Assembly: GCA_965248915.1 (NCBI GenBank)
Contig: OZ252216.1
Location: 3,476,844-3,540,843 of the forward strand
Direction of reading: 5' to 3'
Source: CBDFLA01 sp965248915
Lineage (GTDB): Bacteria; Pseudomonadota; Alphaproteobacteria; M2410
Length of the DNA: 64,000 bases
The translations under genes and the position numbers were made by a program. This document shows positions 15,877 through 26,112 of the stretch, in pieces. A model generated the notes under the pieces. It was not told the origin of the DNA, made no database searches, and worked only from the letters and a program-made list of their open reading frames with translations. Every line of letters starts with the position of its first letter. Positions within the stretch are counted from its first letter, which is position 1.

Positions 15877-16602
15877 ATGAATCACCCAAGTAGGAAAAAC
15901 TCTCCCACCGATCGCCGCTGGCTTTTCAAGTCTGCCGCTATCGCTGCAACGCTCTTACTTGCAGGATGTGGTGGAAATTCGATGGAGAACATGGCGGCAG
16001 GAGATCGCCATGCGATGCCGCATCAGAAGTTTCCGATCCAAGTGCGTCCGGCCATGGAAGAGATGAGCGTCACGGTGCCGTCCCATGTCTTCGCCATTTC
16101 GCTGGAAGACAAAGCACGGATCGCAGCCTTTACCTCAGCCTACAAACAAGTAGGTCACGGTGAAATGTGGATTGTTGCGCCGGAAGGCTCCAGCAATGCC
16201 GCTGCCTCTCTTGGTGCCAGCGCTGAAATCAGCAAGGTTATGGTCGAGCAGGGTCTTTCCCCCCATGCCATCAAGATGCGGTCCTATCGGACAAGCGAAA
16301 ACAACGCGCCCATTACGGTCCGTTTCAAGGTCTATGAAACGAAAACACGTCCGTGCGCCAACTGGAGCGAGAACATCGCTTTCGAACCCCTCAATGGTTC
16401 GACACCAAATTTTGGATGCGCAACCCAAGCCAATCTTGCCGTGATGGTTGAAGACCCGCACGATCTGGTGAACCCGAGGCATATGGATCCTTCTGATCCA
16501 GCCCGTCGTGAAGCCGTCTTTGGCAAGTACCGCGAAGGCGTCCCAACCCACACCGTTAGAGCTGAAGATGAATCAGGAACAGTGAGTAGTATCGATGAAT
16601 AG
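15877..16602 (+). CDS. cpaD: Tad pilus lipoprotein CpaD
   Basis: 241 residues. The frame stays open upstream, but ATG 15877, preceded by AGGGAGAAA, gives a proper lipoprotein signal with lipobox LLAGC at about residue 30. The mature part has the CpaD pattern, with two later cysteines (TRPCANWSENI and NFGCATQANLAVMVEDPHDL). CpaD is an outer-membrane partner of the secretin. The gene overlaps cpaE by 8 bp. Confidence 0.9.
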   Translation: MNHPSRKNSPTDRRWLFKSAAIAATLLLAGCGGNSMENMAAGDRHAMPHQKFPIQVRPAMEEMSVTVPSHVFAISLEDKARIAAFTSAYKQVGHGEMWIVAPEGSSNAAASLGASAEISKVMVEQGLSPHAIKMRSYRTSENNAPITVRFKVYETKTRPCANWSENIAFEPLNGSTPNFGCATQANLAVMVEDPHDLVNPRHMDPSDPARREAVFGKYREGVPTHTVRAEDESGTVSSIDE

Positions 16603-18100
16603 AAAAGCGCAACAGAAAGTCTCAGATGACGATCTCGCAATGCACTTGACACCGGAACCCGGCGTTGAGGACGGCGAAGAAGATCGTGTGGAACCGACGC
16701 TGGACTTGGACGAGGTCGAACTGGTCGAAGAAGAAGTGTCGCCAGAAGACGACGTCCAAGAGGCCAGCATACTAGATGCGGATCCACTTGGAATGAACGA
16801 TGTACACCATGAGGACAATCTCGATCTCGCCGCGACCGCGACCGTGCCAACGACCGTGGATCCTGAGCCAGATTTTGATGTTCCGAACTACATCTATCAG
16901 GACCGTATGGTTCCTCGCATTGCCATCGATGTGTTTTGTCTAGCGCCGGACTGTGGTGGCACATTGCAGCGCGTGGCAAGTGATCGTAGATTGTCCCGAG
17001 CCCACATGACTGTTCACATGGGCGGCGTAGTAACAGCCGTTGAACATTATGCAGGCGCACCGACGCCAAACCTCATCATTGTGGAATTGTCGGGTGCGCG
17101 AGACAACATCTTAAGCGAGCTCGAACAGCTTGCACAAGTTTGTGATGAAGGGACGAAGGTTGTTGTCATTGGCCAGGTCAATGATATTCAGCTTTACCGT
17201 GAACTCATGCGTCAAGGCGTCAGCGAGTACTTGGTCGTACCGCTGAATGTAGCCGGGGTTATTGAGACAATTTCAGGTCTCTATGCCGATCCAACCTCCG
17301 CACCCATCGGTCGAAGCGTTGTCTTCGCCGGCGTCAAGGGTGGTGCTGGATCAAGTACATTGGCGCACAATGTGGCATGGTGCATTTCAGAGCGCATGAG
17401 CCACGATGTGACCTTGATCGACTTTGATCTGCCCTTCGGTACGACTGGGTTGGACTTCAATCAAGATCCAAACCAGGGAATTGCCGATGCATTGACCGAT
17501 CCAGATCGATTGGACGATCAACTGCTGGATCGCCTTCTGGTGAAATGCTCAGATCATTTGAGTCTGTTCACAGCACCGGGCACGCTGGACCGGGAGTTCT
17601 CCTTTGAGACAAATGCCTTTGACACCATTCTCGATACCGTCAGAGCGACGGTTCCGTGCATGGTGGTGGATTTGCCGCACATCTGGGATTCCTGGACCCG
17701 CCACATTTTGCTGACGGCAGATGAGATAGTCCTAACTGCAACGCCTGATTTGGCCAGTCTTCGCAACGCCAAGAATATGATCGAAATCCTCAATGCCGCT
17801 CGCGAGAATGATGCGCCGCCACGCCTCGTGCTCAATCAGGTTGGTGTTCAGAAACGGCCGGAAATTCCTGCTAAGGATTTTGCAGAAGCTGTTGGCGTTG
17901 AAGTCGATTTGGTTCTGCCGTTTGATGCAGGCCTCTTTGGAACTGCCGCCAACAATGGTCAGATGGTCGGGGAACTCAAACCCGATTGTAAGACAACAGC
18001 TGGCTTCGTCAACTTGGCGGAAAAAGTTGCCAATCGCGAAGAAGTAAAAGCGAAGAAATCAGGTATGAAAAAGTTCTTGGACTCTGTCCTCGGAAAGTAA
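16595..18100 (+). CDS. cpaE: Tad pilus localisation ATPase CpaE/TadZ
   Basis: 501 residues. The first 110 residues are very acidic and low in complexity, then comes a receiver-like domain without a clear phospho-acceptor pattern, then a ParA/MinD-type ATPase. The Walker A region is VKGGAGSSTLAHN at about residue 245 (deviant P-loop with Ser in place of the last Lys/Thr group). LIDFDLPFGTTGLDF and MVVDLPHIWDSW are the following switch motifs. It positions the pilus machine at the pole in related bacteria. It overlaps cpaD. Confidence 0.9.
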   Translation: MNRKAQQKVSDDDLAMHLTPEPGVEDGEEDRVEPTLDLDEVELVEEEVSPEDDVQEASILDADPLGMNDVHHEDNLDLAATATVPTTVDPEPDFDVPNYIYQDRMVPRIAIDVFCLAPDCGGTLQRVASDRRLSRAHMTVHMGGVVTAVEHYAGAPTPNLIIVELSGARDNILSELEQLAQVCDEGTKVVVIGQVNDIQLYRELMRQGVSEYLVVPLNVAGVIETISGLYADPTSAPIGRSVVFAGVKGGAGSSTLAHNVAWCISERMSHDVTLIDFDLPFGTTGLDFNQDPNQGIADALTDPDRLDDQLLDRLLVKCSDHLSLFTAPGTLDREFSFETNAFDTILDTVRATVPCMVVDLPHIWDSWTRHILLTADEIVLTATPDLASLRNAKNMIEILNAARENDAPPRLVLNQVGVQKRPEIPAKDFAEAVGVEVDLVLPFDAGLFGTAANNGQMVGELKPDCKTTAGFVNLAEKVANREEVKAKKSGMKKFLDSVLGK

Positions 18101-18115
18101 GGGTAGTGGGGGGTT

Positions 18116-19666
18116 ATGTTTGGAAAACGAAACACGGATGACGCAGGAATACCTGGCGAAGGAGTCGTAAAGTCTCCCGCCAGCGGAGGTTCTGCGCCAA
18201 AATCCGCGCCATCAGGGGCGCGGTCGCCGTCGGCGACAGTTCGTGTCGGTGCAAAAACCGATGCAGCTGCCTCTGCTCGAGAGAATTTGGAAAAGCCACG
18301 CACTAAGGTCAACTTCCAACCCTCTTTCGAGCCGAAAAAAGCAGATTTGCACGAGAAACCTCTTGTCGTCGAACAGAGATCGGAAGAGTACTACCAAACG
18401 AAGTCCGCAATCTTCAATGCTCTGATCGATACTATTGACCTGGGTCAGCTTGCCCAGCTTGATCCTGAAGAAGCGCGAAGCGAAATTCGCGAGATCGTTC
18501 AAGAGATCATTGCGATCAAGAACGTCGTCCTTAGTATTTCCGAACAAGAAACCGTTCTTCAGGACATTTGTAACGATGTCTTAGGTTTTGGGCCATTGGA
18601 ACCACTTCTTGAACGCGATGATATCGCTGACATAATGGTCAATGGTGCCGGTCAGGTCTACATCGAGGTTGAGGGTAAAGTTCAGCTAACGAACATTCGC
18701 TTCCGTGACAATTCGCAACTGATGAACATTTGTCAGCGCATTGTGAGCCAGGTCGGCCGTCGCGTCGATGAATCCAGTCCGATATGTGATGCGCGTCTGC
18801 TTGACGGTAGTCGTGTCAACGTCATCTCAAACCCTCTCGCGATTGATGGACCAACACTTACCATTCGTAAGTTCAAGAAAGACAAGCTCACGATGAAAGA
18901 CCTCGTGGGATTTGGCTCGGTCTCTCCAGAAGGAGCAAGTGTCCTGAGCGTGATTGGCGCATGTCGCTGTAACGTTTTGATTTCTGGCGGTACCGGTTCT
19001 GGTAAGACCACATTGCTCAACTGTATGACCGCATACATCGAAGAAGATGAGCGCGTGATTACATGTGAAGACGCGGCCGAATTGCAATTGCAACAACCGC
19101 ACGTCGTGCGTCTGGAGACACGCCCGCCAAATCTCGAAGGGACGGGCGAAATTGCCATGCGGGATCTTGTAAAGAACTGCCTGCGGATGCGCCCTGAACG
19201 CATCATCGTTGGCGAGGTCCGGGGTCCTGAAGCTTTTGATTTGCTGCAAGCCATGAACACCGGTCACGACGGATCCATGGGAACGCTTCACGCCAACTCA
19301 CCACGAGAGGCCCTCAGTCGTCTCGAGAGCATGATTACCATGGGCGGGTTTAATCTGCCATCCAGGACTATCCGCGAAATGATTAGCGGCTCCATTGATG
19401 TTGTCATCCAGGCGGCGCGCCTCAGGGACGGCTCAAGGCGTATCACCCATGTCACAGAGGTGTTGGGCATGGAAGGCGATGTCATCATCACCCAAGATCT
19501 ATTCGTTTACGAAATAGACGGTGAAACCCCGGACGGAAAAGTCAACGGGCGCCACAAGTCCACCGGCATTGCGCGTCCCGCTTTCTGGGATCGTGTCAGG
19601 TACTACGGGCGAGAAGCTGAATTGTCGGCAGCGTTGGACGCTGCCAGCGACGAAACAATGAATTAG
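18116..19666 (+). CDS. cpaF: Tad pilus assembly ATPase CpaF/TadA
   Basis: 516 residues of the secretion-superfamily ATPase. About 90 residues of Ala/Ser/Lys-rich N-terminus precede the core. Walker A GGTGSGKTTLLN is near residue 295, the Asp box with CEDAAELQLQQPHVVRLETRP follows, and Walker B lies in RPERIIVGEVRGPEA, with the His box MGTLHANSPREAL. It powers pilus extension and retraction. It follows cpaE by 15 bp and precedes tadB. Confidence 0.96.
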   Translation: MFGKRNTDDAGIPGEGVVKSPASGGSAPKSAPSGARSPSATVRVGAKTDAAASARENLEKPRTKVNFQPSFEPKKADLHEKPLVVEQRSEEYYQTKSAIFNALIDTIDLGQLAQLDPEEARSEIREIVQEIIAIKNVVLSISEQETVLQDICNDVLGFGPLEPLLERDDIADIMVNGAGQVYIEVEGKVQLTNIRFRDNSQLMNICQRIVSQVGRRVDESSPICDARLLDGSRVNVISNPLAIDGPTLTIRKFKKDKLTMKDLVGFGSVSPEGASVLSVIGACRCNVLISGGTGSGKTTLLNCMTAYIEEDERVITCEDAAELQLQQPHVVRLETRPPNLEGTGEIAMRDLVKNCLRMRPERIIVGEVRGPEAFDLLQAMNTGHDGSMGTLHANSPREALSRLESMITMGGFNLPSRTIREMISGSIDVVIQAARLRDGSRRITHVTEVLGMEGDVIITQDLFVYEIDGETPDGKVNGRHKSTGIARPAFWDRVRYYGREAELSAALDAASDETMN

Positions 19667-19675
19667 GACACGATC

Positions 19676-20671
19676 ATGTCAAGTTCGCTCACGATCACCA
19701 TACTAATCGCTGTTCTTTCTACCGCAACAATCCTTGGTCTTGGATATGTTGTTGTGGGCCCGAAATTGTTGTCAGGGCGCAAGTCCTCGCAACGAGTCAA
19801 GGCGATCTCACAAGGTGAGTACAAGCGTAAAGGCAAGGGTCAATCGAAAGACGACTCGAAAGAGCGCCGCAAAGCCATTCAAGACACATTAAAGGAACTT
19901 GAAGACAAACAGAAAGAAAAGAAAAGAAGGATTACCATCCGAAACCTAATTGATCAGGCGGGTTTTGAGTTTTCTGTTCGAGCCTTCTGGATTGGCTCTG
20001 GTATTTGTGGTCTTGCTTTTGCAATAGCACTTTTGGCTGCAGGGATGGGGCCAATCGCAATACTTCTTGGAACGTTCATGGGGGCATTTGGTTTTCCACG
20101 CTGGACCGTCTCGTATTTCGCTGGCCGGCGCAAAAAGGTTTTTCTTGAAGAATTTGCCAACGCTCTCGATATCATTGTGCGTGGTGTGAAGTCAGGCCTA
20201 CCGCTCAATGAATGTCTGAAAATTATTGCACGTGAATCTGCTGATCCCGTTGGTGGAGAATTCCAACAAATCGTTGACAGCCAGCAAATGGGCGTGCCGC
20301 TTGATCAGTCCCTGGCCGGTTTCTATGAGCGTATGCCCATTGCCGAGGTGAACTTCTTTCAAATCGTGTTGGTCATCCAGCAAAGCGCAGGGGGCAACCT
20401 GTCTGAAGCACTTGGAAACCTAACAGTCGTTTTGCGGAACCGAAAAATCATGCGCGCCAAGATCAAAGCGATGTCTTCAGAAGCCAAAGCATCTGCGGGT
20501 ATTATTGGGTCTTTGCCGCCGGCCGTTATGGCTCTCGTCTACATGACTTCACCGGAATACATCACGCTACTGTTCACCGAACAGACCGGACACATGATGT
20601 TGGGTCTCTCGGCAGCATGGATGCTTTGCGGCGTCTTGGTGATGCGTAAAATGATTAACTTCAACTTCTAG
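19676..20671 (+). CDS. tadB: Tad inner-membrane platform protein TadB (CpaG)
   Basis: 331 residues with an N-terminal transmembrane helix, a highly charged cytoplasmic stretch (KERRKAIQDTLKELEDKQ), two central helices and the T2SSF/GspF domain (DIIVRGVKSGLPLNECLKII, SEALGNLTVVLRNR), and two final helices. With TadC it forms the membrane platform driven by CpaF. It starts 9 bp after cpaF. Confidence 0.93.
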   Translation: MSSSLTITILIAVLSTATILGLGYVVVGPKLLSGRKSSQRVKAISQGEYKRKGKGQSKDDSKERRKAIQDTLKELEDKQKEKKRRITIRNLIDQAGFEFSVRAFWIGSGICGLAFAIALLAAGMGPIAILLGTFMGAFGFPRWTVSYFAGRRKKVFLEEFANALDIIVRGVKSGLPLNECLKIIARESADPVGGEFQQIVDSQQMGVPLDQSLAGFYERMPIAEVNFFQIVLVIQQSAGGNLSEALGNLTVVLRNRKIMRAKIKAMSSEAKASAGIIGSLPPAVMALVYMTSPEYITLLFTEQTGHMMLGLSAAWMLCGVLVMRKMINFNF

Positions 20672-20683
20672 CGGATCCGAATT

Positions 20684-21658
20684 ATGTCACGCGTATTAGA
20701 CTTTCTATACGATCCCGAACTCCTGATCACCCTTTTGGTGGCGGTTGCTGCGTTTGCAACCACGGTGACCATTGCTATGCCGATGTTTCAAGGAGATCGC
20801 CTCGCATCGCGCCTGAAATATGTCGCCACGCAACGTGAAGAGTTGCGCCGAAAGCATCGTGAGCAGTTGGAGAAAAAGGACACAAATAGAAGCGTACGCA
20901 ATGAAGTCGATGGTTTTATGAAGAACGTCGTCGAAAAGCTCAATCTTCGCCGTATCATTGATTCACCGGAGCTCAAGCAACTCTTGTCGCAAGCTGGGTT
21001 CAGAGGGCAGAGGCCAGCCGTTGTCTTTGTCATTGGTCGGATAACCCTACCATTGGTCGCGTTCATTTCAGCCGTTATCTATTTGTTCTTCATGAACGAC
21101 ATGGGGTGGACACCGTCAATTAGAATTGCGGCGTCACTGGGAGCGGCGATCATTGGTAGCTATTTCCCGAATATTATCGTGAAGAATATCAGACAAAAAA
21201 GACAGAGTTCCATCATGATGGCGTTCCCAGACGCGCTTGATCTGATGTTGATTTGTGTTGAGGCGGGTATGTCAATTGAAGTGGCGTTCAAGAAGGTTGC
21301 GACAGAAATTGGCGGTCAATCGATTGAGCTTGCAGAAGAGCTGAGCCTGACCACTGCCGAACTGTCTTATCTGCAGGATCGACGGGTCGGATATGAAAAT
21401 TTGGCCCTACGGACCGGGCACCAAGGTGTCAAAGCGGTCTGTACTTCACTCATTCAATCCGAACGATACGGAACGCCGGTTGGTCAAGCTTTGCGGGTTA
21501 TGGCGGATGAGAATCGCCAAATGCGCATGCAGTTGGCTGAGAAGAAGGCGGCCGCTTTGCCAGCCAAATTGACCGTCCCGATGATTGTCTTTTTCCTGCC
21601 GGTTCTTTTCATCGTGATTCTCGGTCCAGCCTACATTCGGTTCAAGATTACTCAGTAG
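20684..21658 (+). CDS. tadC: Tad inner-membrane platform protein TadC (CpaH)
   Basis: 324 residues, similar in layout to TadB: an N-terminal helix, a basic cytoplasmic stretch, two helices, a GspF-type domain (MAFPDALDLMLICVEAGMSIEVAFKKVA) and a final helix pair ending AYIRFKITQ. It is the last recognisable gene of the contiguous pilus operon. No tadE, tadF or tadG pseudopilin-like gene follows, which is unusual compared with complete Tad loci. Confidence 0.93.
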   Translation: MSRVLDFLYDPELLITLLVAVAAFATTVTIAMPMFQGDRLASRLKYVATQREELRRKHREQLEKKDTNRSVRNEVDGFMKNVVEKLNLRRIIDSPELKQLLSQAGFRGQRPAVVFVIGRITLPLVAFISAVIYLFFMNDMGWTPSIRIAASLGAAIIGSYFPNIIVKNIRQKRQSSIMMAFPDALDLMLICVEAGMSIEVAFKKVATEIGGQSIELAEELSLTTAELSYLQDRRVGYENLALRTGHQGVKAVCTSLIQSERYGTPVGQALRVMADENRQMRMQLAEKKAAALPAKLTVPMIVFFLPVLFIVILGPAYIRFKITQ

Positions 21659-21737
21659 ATTGAAACAATTAGTGCCACGTGAGAATTGCCACTCCTGCTA
21701 GCAAGCTCCCGCAGGTTGGCCTGATTGTAAGCGAGCA

Positions 21738-23585
21738 TTGGCCATCTGGATTGCTTGTGGCATTGTATTCGTTATCCCTGTTGTAACTTTCTCTGAACAA
21801 CAATTTGACCGTCGAAGTGGGGAACTGCGATTCGGTGGGAATACTCTGCGTTTGCGGCCAAAGACGGCCGAGTTGCTTGGCTTTTTTTGAAGCGCGCAGG
21901 TGAGGTGATTGGTCGAGATGAAATTCTTGACGTCATTTGGAGCGACAGGACAGTCACGGAAAACACGCTTATGCAGTCTGTTCGTGAACTGTGCGCTGCG
22001 CTATCAGATAGTGCTTCAAGACCTCGGTACATTGAGACAATACACGGTCGTGGATATCGCTGGATTGGCGAGCGGCCCATTCCGGTGGCACCGATCACTA
22101 TCGATGACGGGAGAACAAATAGCGAGTCGTTTCTCAATCGAACGATCCTGCAGCGGGGAAATTTTGACATTTCGGTTGGTCAAATAGCCCTTGCGGTCAT
22201 GTTGTCCACTGTTTTCCTGATTGTGGTCGCCTCATTTGTCGGAAAAGATCTTGTTCGACCGGGTGTCACTTCGACACCAGCGGACCGGGACCCTAGTCAA
22301 GACGTGTTCGATCACAATGAGCTGGTCGAAGCTCAGCGGATATTTGAAAACAAATTGTCGGTCAATAGCAAAGATCTAATCGCGCGCGCCGGTTTGGTTT
22401 CAGTTTTGTATCGCAAAGGAGCGTGGTCGCGGGCAGTTGAGATCGGTGAAACAGCACCTCTTGAAGTCACGTCCTCCGATAGATTGCCCAAGGCAGAGAT
22501 ACATTTGACTTTGGGCCAGATACAATTGGATCGAGGAAACTCGAAAGACGCGGAACTTCATTTCCAAGCAGCGCGTGAACAAGCATCCGACCCCAACGAA
22601 TCCACAGCACTATATGTCGCTTCGCTGCGTGGATTATCCCAGGTCTATGCAGATCAGAGGCGGATTGCTGACTACTTGAGTGTGAGAAATGAGGCAATCG
22701 ATCCAATGTTGATCGATGCGCAACTTGGTGCTTTGGCCGAAGGTCTCTTGAGTGCCGGAACGACGGTACGTCCAACATTTGATCACCATTGGGATCTTGA
22801 GAGATTGACACGCGCGCGGGCTGTTTTTGAGAAACTAGACGATACGCTTGGAATGGCACGATCTCACGCAGCATTGGGTCTCAATCGAGCTTTGAGCGAG
22901 CAAGAGAGACGACAACACCTAGAAAGCGCGTCCAAATTGTATCTCAGGTTGGGCCATTTGCCCGGGGAAATGAGTGTTCAAAGCTACTTGGCGTCGCTGG
23001 AGACTGAGTGGTTAAATGGAGAAGCCGCAATTGATGCTGTCCTGCGATTTCGGACAATTGCGGAGCGTCTAGATACGAAACGTGAACTCGCTGCCGCAAG
23101 ATACACCTACGGGCTTGCGCAAATGGCGCGCCACTGAGGAGACGGGAGACCCAAGATTGGACCGAGTAATTGATGCCGAGAGATCATTTGAGGCAGCAAC
23201 ATCGGCCTACCACGATATGGGTGTAGTATTTGACGCCGTCGCTCCTCAACTACATCAGGCAATTGCGATTCTCGAGATGGGTCAAACCCAACGTGCGCTA
23301 GGCCTCTTCGAGGAGGTAGCCGAGCTCTACATTGAGTTGTCTTTTCCTCAAGGCGAATTCGGTGCCAAATTAGGTGTGGCGGTCTCTCTTAGCCGACTGG
23401 GGCGGAAGACTGAATCCGAGATGGTCCTTTCTGGTCTACGAAAACAATCTCCCGAGATTGGGGCCTTGATTGACCGAACCATAAAAAACGAGCGAATTGA
23501 CGAGCCTCGATCCAGTGACAGTCTGTCGTTCTTCGGAATCTTGATCACCGCAGAGAGATTTCTCAACAATGGCGAGAGCCGTTGA
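21738..23585 (+). pseudogene. Winged-helix (CadC/OmpR-type) regulator with TPR-like region, split by two frameshifts
   Basis: Three frame segments read as one protein of about 600 residues. Segment 1 (frame open from 21702, possible TTG 21738) gives FDRRSGELRFGGNTLRLRPKTAELLGFF, the start of an OmpR-type winged helix, and hits TGA at 21888. A -1 shift in the T7 run at 21882-21888 restores LKRAGEVIGRDEILDVIW ... IETIHGRGYRWIGE, the rest of the domain. A transmembrane helix and helical TPR-like repeats follow to a stop at 23137. The original frame then continues from about 23115 (ATEETGDPRLDRV ... ) to 23585. The two shifts compensate. The gene is either decayed, affected by sequence errors, or uses frameshifting at T7. 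Its place after tadC suggests a pilus-linked membrane regulator. Confidence 0.7.
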
Positions 23586-23684
23586 ATCGAATTGCCTTGA
23601 GGCTAATTGTCATCAATTTTTTCACTATGCCCTCGATTTTGTAAAATTCCTGTCGGTAGAATCTCGACTTTGTATCTGAAAGTC

Positions 23685-25133
23685 ATGGCGCATCGAACAA
23701 GTCTATTGCTGTTTGTGTTGGCTACAACGGCCTGTGTGCAAGCGGCATCGGAGCCGGTCGAACGTCTGGCGGCGGCGTTCAGCCACTTAAGCGTGCCTGA
23801 GGTGCGGGGGGTAAAGGACAGTCGTCAGATCGAAGTGGCGTATCTTCACCTCAAGGGAGAGGCGAACGGGTTCCCGACCTTTGTGTTTTTTGGCGGGCCA
23901 GGTGAAAGCGCGCTCGACTATGAAACTCTCGACAATTTGGAAGCCGCGCACAAAGATCTTCTTACATACGGCGATGTAGTTTTCGTTGAACAACGAGGAA
24001 TTGGTGCTTCTCGGCCAAGGTTGGATTGCGGCGCCATCCGATTCGCCCGTAACAAGCCACTGACGCCAGAAGCCTTGTTGCGGCAACATGCGTCTGCACT
24101 CGAATCGTGTGCAGTAGAGTTTGGTGCGGATATGGCAGGGTACACAGTGAATGCGATTGCCGATGACGCAGATGAAATTCGCGAACTCTTGGGAATGGAA
24201 CGCATCAATGTGGTGGGCGGTAGTTTCGGAGCCCGGCAGGCATATGTCTATCTACGCCGCCGCAGTGATCGCGTAAACCGTGCCGTACTGACCCAGTTCC
24301 TAGCGCCCTCCACGGCTTTAGCTTATCCGTCCACCATAGACGACTATATCGCGCAGATTGGAGAGAGGGTAGGTCCGCTGCACGGGTTGGACGTTCGAGG
24401 CGGTCAAGCTTTGCAGGAATTAGTGCGCGAAGTCTTCGAGCAAGTTGAAACGAGTCCCGTCACTGTGCAGGTAGGGAATGAGAGCATAGTCATCGGCCGA
24501 ACCGACCTTGAGATTATTACCGCGTTGGCTCTGCGTCGCACGCGGGATTCAGGGATGCTGCCTTTGATTTTCAATCAGATGAAAGGTGGAGACTACAGTC
24601 TCATTGGTGGATACATCTATCAGTTTTTCAGGAATCAGTTCCCAGTCAATGCCGCCGTCTTGAGTTTCGACTGTGTAGAGCAGATAGCTTCAAACCGGCG
24701 TACACGGTTTGAGCAAGAAGTATCCCACACCATTTCAGGTCCCGGCGCGCACTTGCCATTTCCCGGCGTTTGCGATGAGTTCGACTTTGATGTCATTAGT
24801 GATGGCGTAGACGCAGATCAGTATGATCTGAGGGGAATACCAACACTTCTTATACAAGGAGAGCTAGACGCGCGGGCGAGAGACGAAAATCTGAAGGATA
24901 TTTTGGACACAAATGACAACGTCCAACTGTTGGTGATCGGCAATGCCACCCACGACTTAGGCCGATCAGTCTCAAATACGATAGGCTCGAGGACCGAACA
25001 GATCACAGCTGATTTTCTATCTCACGGACATTGGCCAGAGGTCGACCGCATTGACGTTTCTCTGGGCTCAAATAAACAGGGATACGTTTGCCTATGGAAC
25101 GACAGTTTCGTCCGCTGGCTTCACCCTTCTTGA
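23685..25133 (+). CDS. Secreted or lipid-anchored alpha/beta hydrolase (proline iminopeptidase/TAP-like)
   Basis: 482 residues from ATG 23685; the frame opens earlier at TTG 23607 but the ATG starts a signal sequence (LLLFVLATTAC, weak lipobox). The alpha/beta-hydrolase elements are the FFGGPGES oxyanion region, EQRGIGASRP, the nucleophile Ser in GGSFGARQA, the Asp in IQGELDARA and the His in GNATHDLG. The family includes tripeptidyl and prolyl aminopeptidases. Its 3' end overlaps the convergent TadD-like gene by 42 bp. The substrate is unknown. Confidence 0.85.
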   Translation: MAHRTSLLLFVLATTACVQAASEPVERLAAAFSHLSVPEVRGVKDSRQIEVAYLHLKGEANGFPTFVFFGGPGESALDYETLDNLEAAHKDLLTYGDVVFVEQRGIGASRPRLDCGAIRFARNKPLTPEALLRQHASALESCAVEFGADMAGYTVNAIADDADEIRELLGMERINVVGGSFGARQAYVYLRRRSDRVNRAVLTQFLAPSTALAYPSTIDDYIAQIGERVGPLHGLDVRGGQALQELVREVFEQVETSPVTVQVGNESIVIGRTDLEIITALALRRTRDSGMLPLIFNQMKGGDYSLIGGYIYQFFRNQFPVNAAVLSFDCVEQIASNRRTRFEQEVSHTISGPGAHLPFPGVCDEFDFDVISDGVDADQYDLRGIPTLLIQGELDARARDENLKDILDTNDNVQLLVIGNATHDLGRSVSNTIGSRTEQITADFLSHGHWPEVDRIDVSLGSNKQGYVCLWNDSFVRWLHPS

Positions 25134-25964
25134 ATCCACTGTCATTGCCGCATCAAGTGGGGCGGGATCCTTGTCCGCATTTGCATTTGCTGGGGAGATG
25201 CCATTGTCGAGTGCCTTCATGTCTTGCCAGCGTGACGGTTGGCTCAAGAGCTGACGCAAATGTGCGACATTCTGGTGCGCAACTGTTGTTGGTAGGCTCC
25301 GGCTAGCGATTTCCTCTGCTTCACTAAACCGGCCTTGGAGGCCGACGACCAAAGCAAGATTGAGCTGGACCTTGTCAGGTGCGTTCCTTTGGGCCATGGC
25401 ACGTCGAAGTGCACTCTCCGCGCGCTCAAGATTGCCGGACATTGCGTAGGAGAGACCAAGATTACTCAAGACGGTCGGATTGTTGACCGAGTAGATGAGT
25501 GCTTGCTCATAACTGCGCTGCGCATCCTTGAAGCTGCCGATCTGGTCATAGGCGACCCCCGCGGCAGAATAGATGGTCCAATCGTCTTCATTCAGTTGCG
25601 CAGCCGTGCCTAAGAACGAAAGGGCCTCTTTGAAGTCACCCATTTCCACCAGGATTTTGCCCAATTCGCCGTAAACAGCCCCATTCTGCGGATGTTCAAC
25701 GGTGGCGTGCATGAGAACACCCAGAGCGTCTTCGTATTGCTTGCCCGCGCGTAGCTCTTTTGCAAACCGAACGGCAACCTGAGGATTGGCGGGGTCCTTT
25801 TGGTACTCTGCCGCCCAATTGGTCGCGTTTGGCCGACTTATTTCAGTGACGCTCGCTTGTGACTTTCCAGGCTCCGGGCTCGAAGCGCACCCCGCAATGA
25901 GGGTCGTGACGGCTATGCTGGTAAGCAGCCGTGCGCGCAGTGATTTTCGTGAAGCTGTGGACAT
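25092..25964 (-). CDS. tadD: TadD-like TPR lipoprotein
   Basis: 290 residues with a lipoprotein signal (lipobox LIAGC at about residue 26) and at least four TPR-like units, for example AVYGELGKILVEMGDFKEALSFL and PTVLSNLGLSYAMSGNLERAESAL. This is the layout of TadD, the Tad pilus pilotin-like lipoprotein. It lies 3.4 kb from tadC on the opposite strand, separated by the broken regulator and a hydrolase, so it is probably transcribed separately. The last 40 residues are Asp/Ala/Pro-rich and look disordered. Confidence 0.8.
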   Translation of the reverse strand: MSTASRKSLRARLLTSIAVTTLIAGCASSPEPGKSQASVTEISRPNATNWAAEYQKDPANPQVAVRFAKELRAGKQYEDALGVLMHATVEHPQNGAVYGELGKILVEMGDFKEALSFLGTAAQLNEDDWTIYSAAGVAYDQIGSFKDAQRSYEQALIYSVNNPTVLSNLGLSYAMSGNLERAESALRRAMAQRNAPDKVQLNLALVVGLQGRFSEAEEIASRSLPTTVAHQNVAHLRQLLSQPSRWQDMKALDNGISPANANADKDPAPLDAAMTVDSRRVKPADETVVP

Positions 25965-26112
25965 ATTCGGTTCCCGTTCATCTTTGGTTTACCCTGTCGG
26001 CAGTATCTCAGGGAAAATCCAACAAACTCTTAATTTCGAGACGAGCCCGGCTGACCGTTGATGCCATGAAATCAAGCTAGACGGCAGGTTTTTGGTGTTT
26101 ATACTCACGGTC

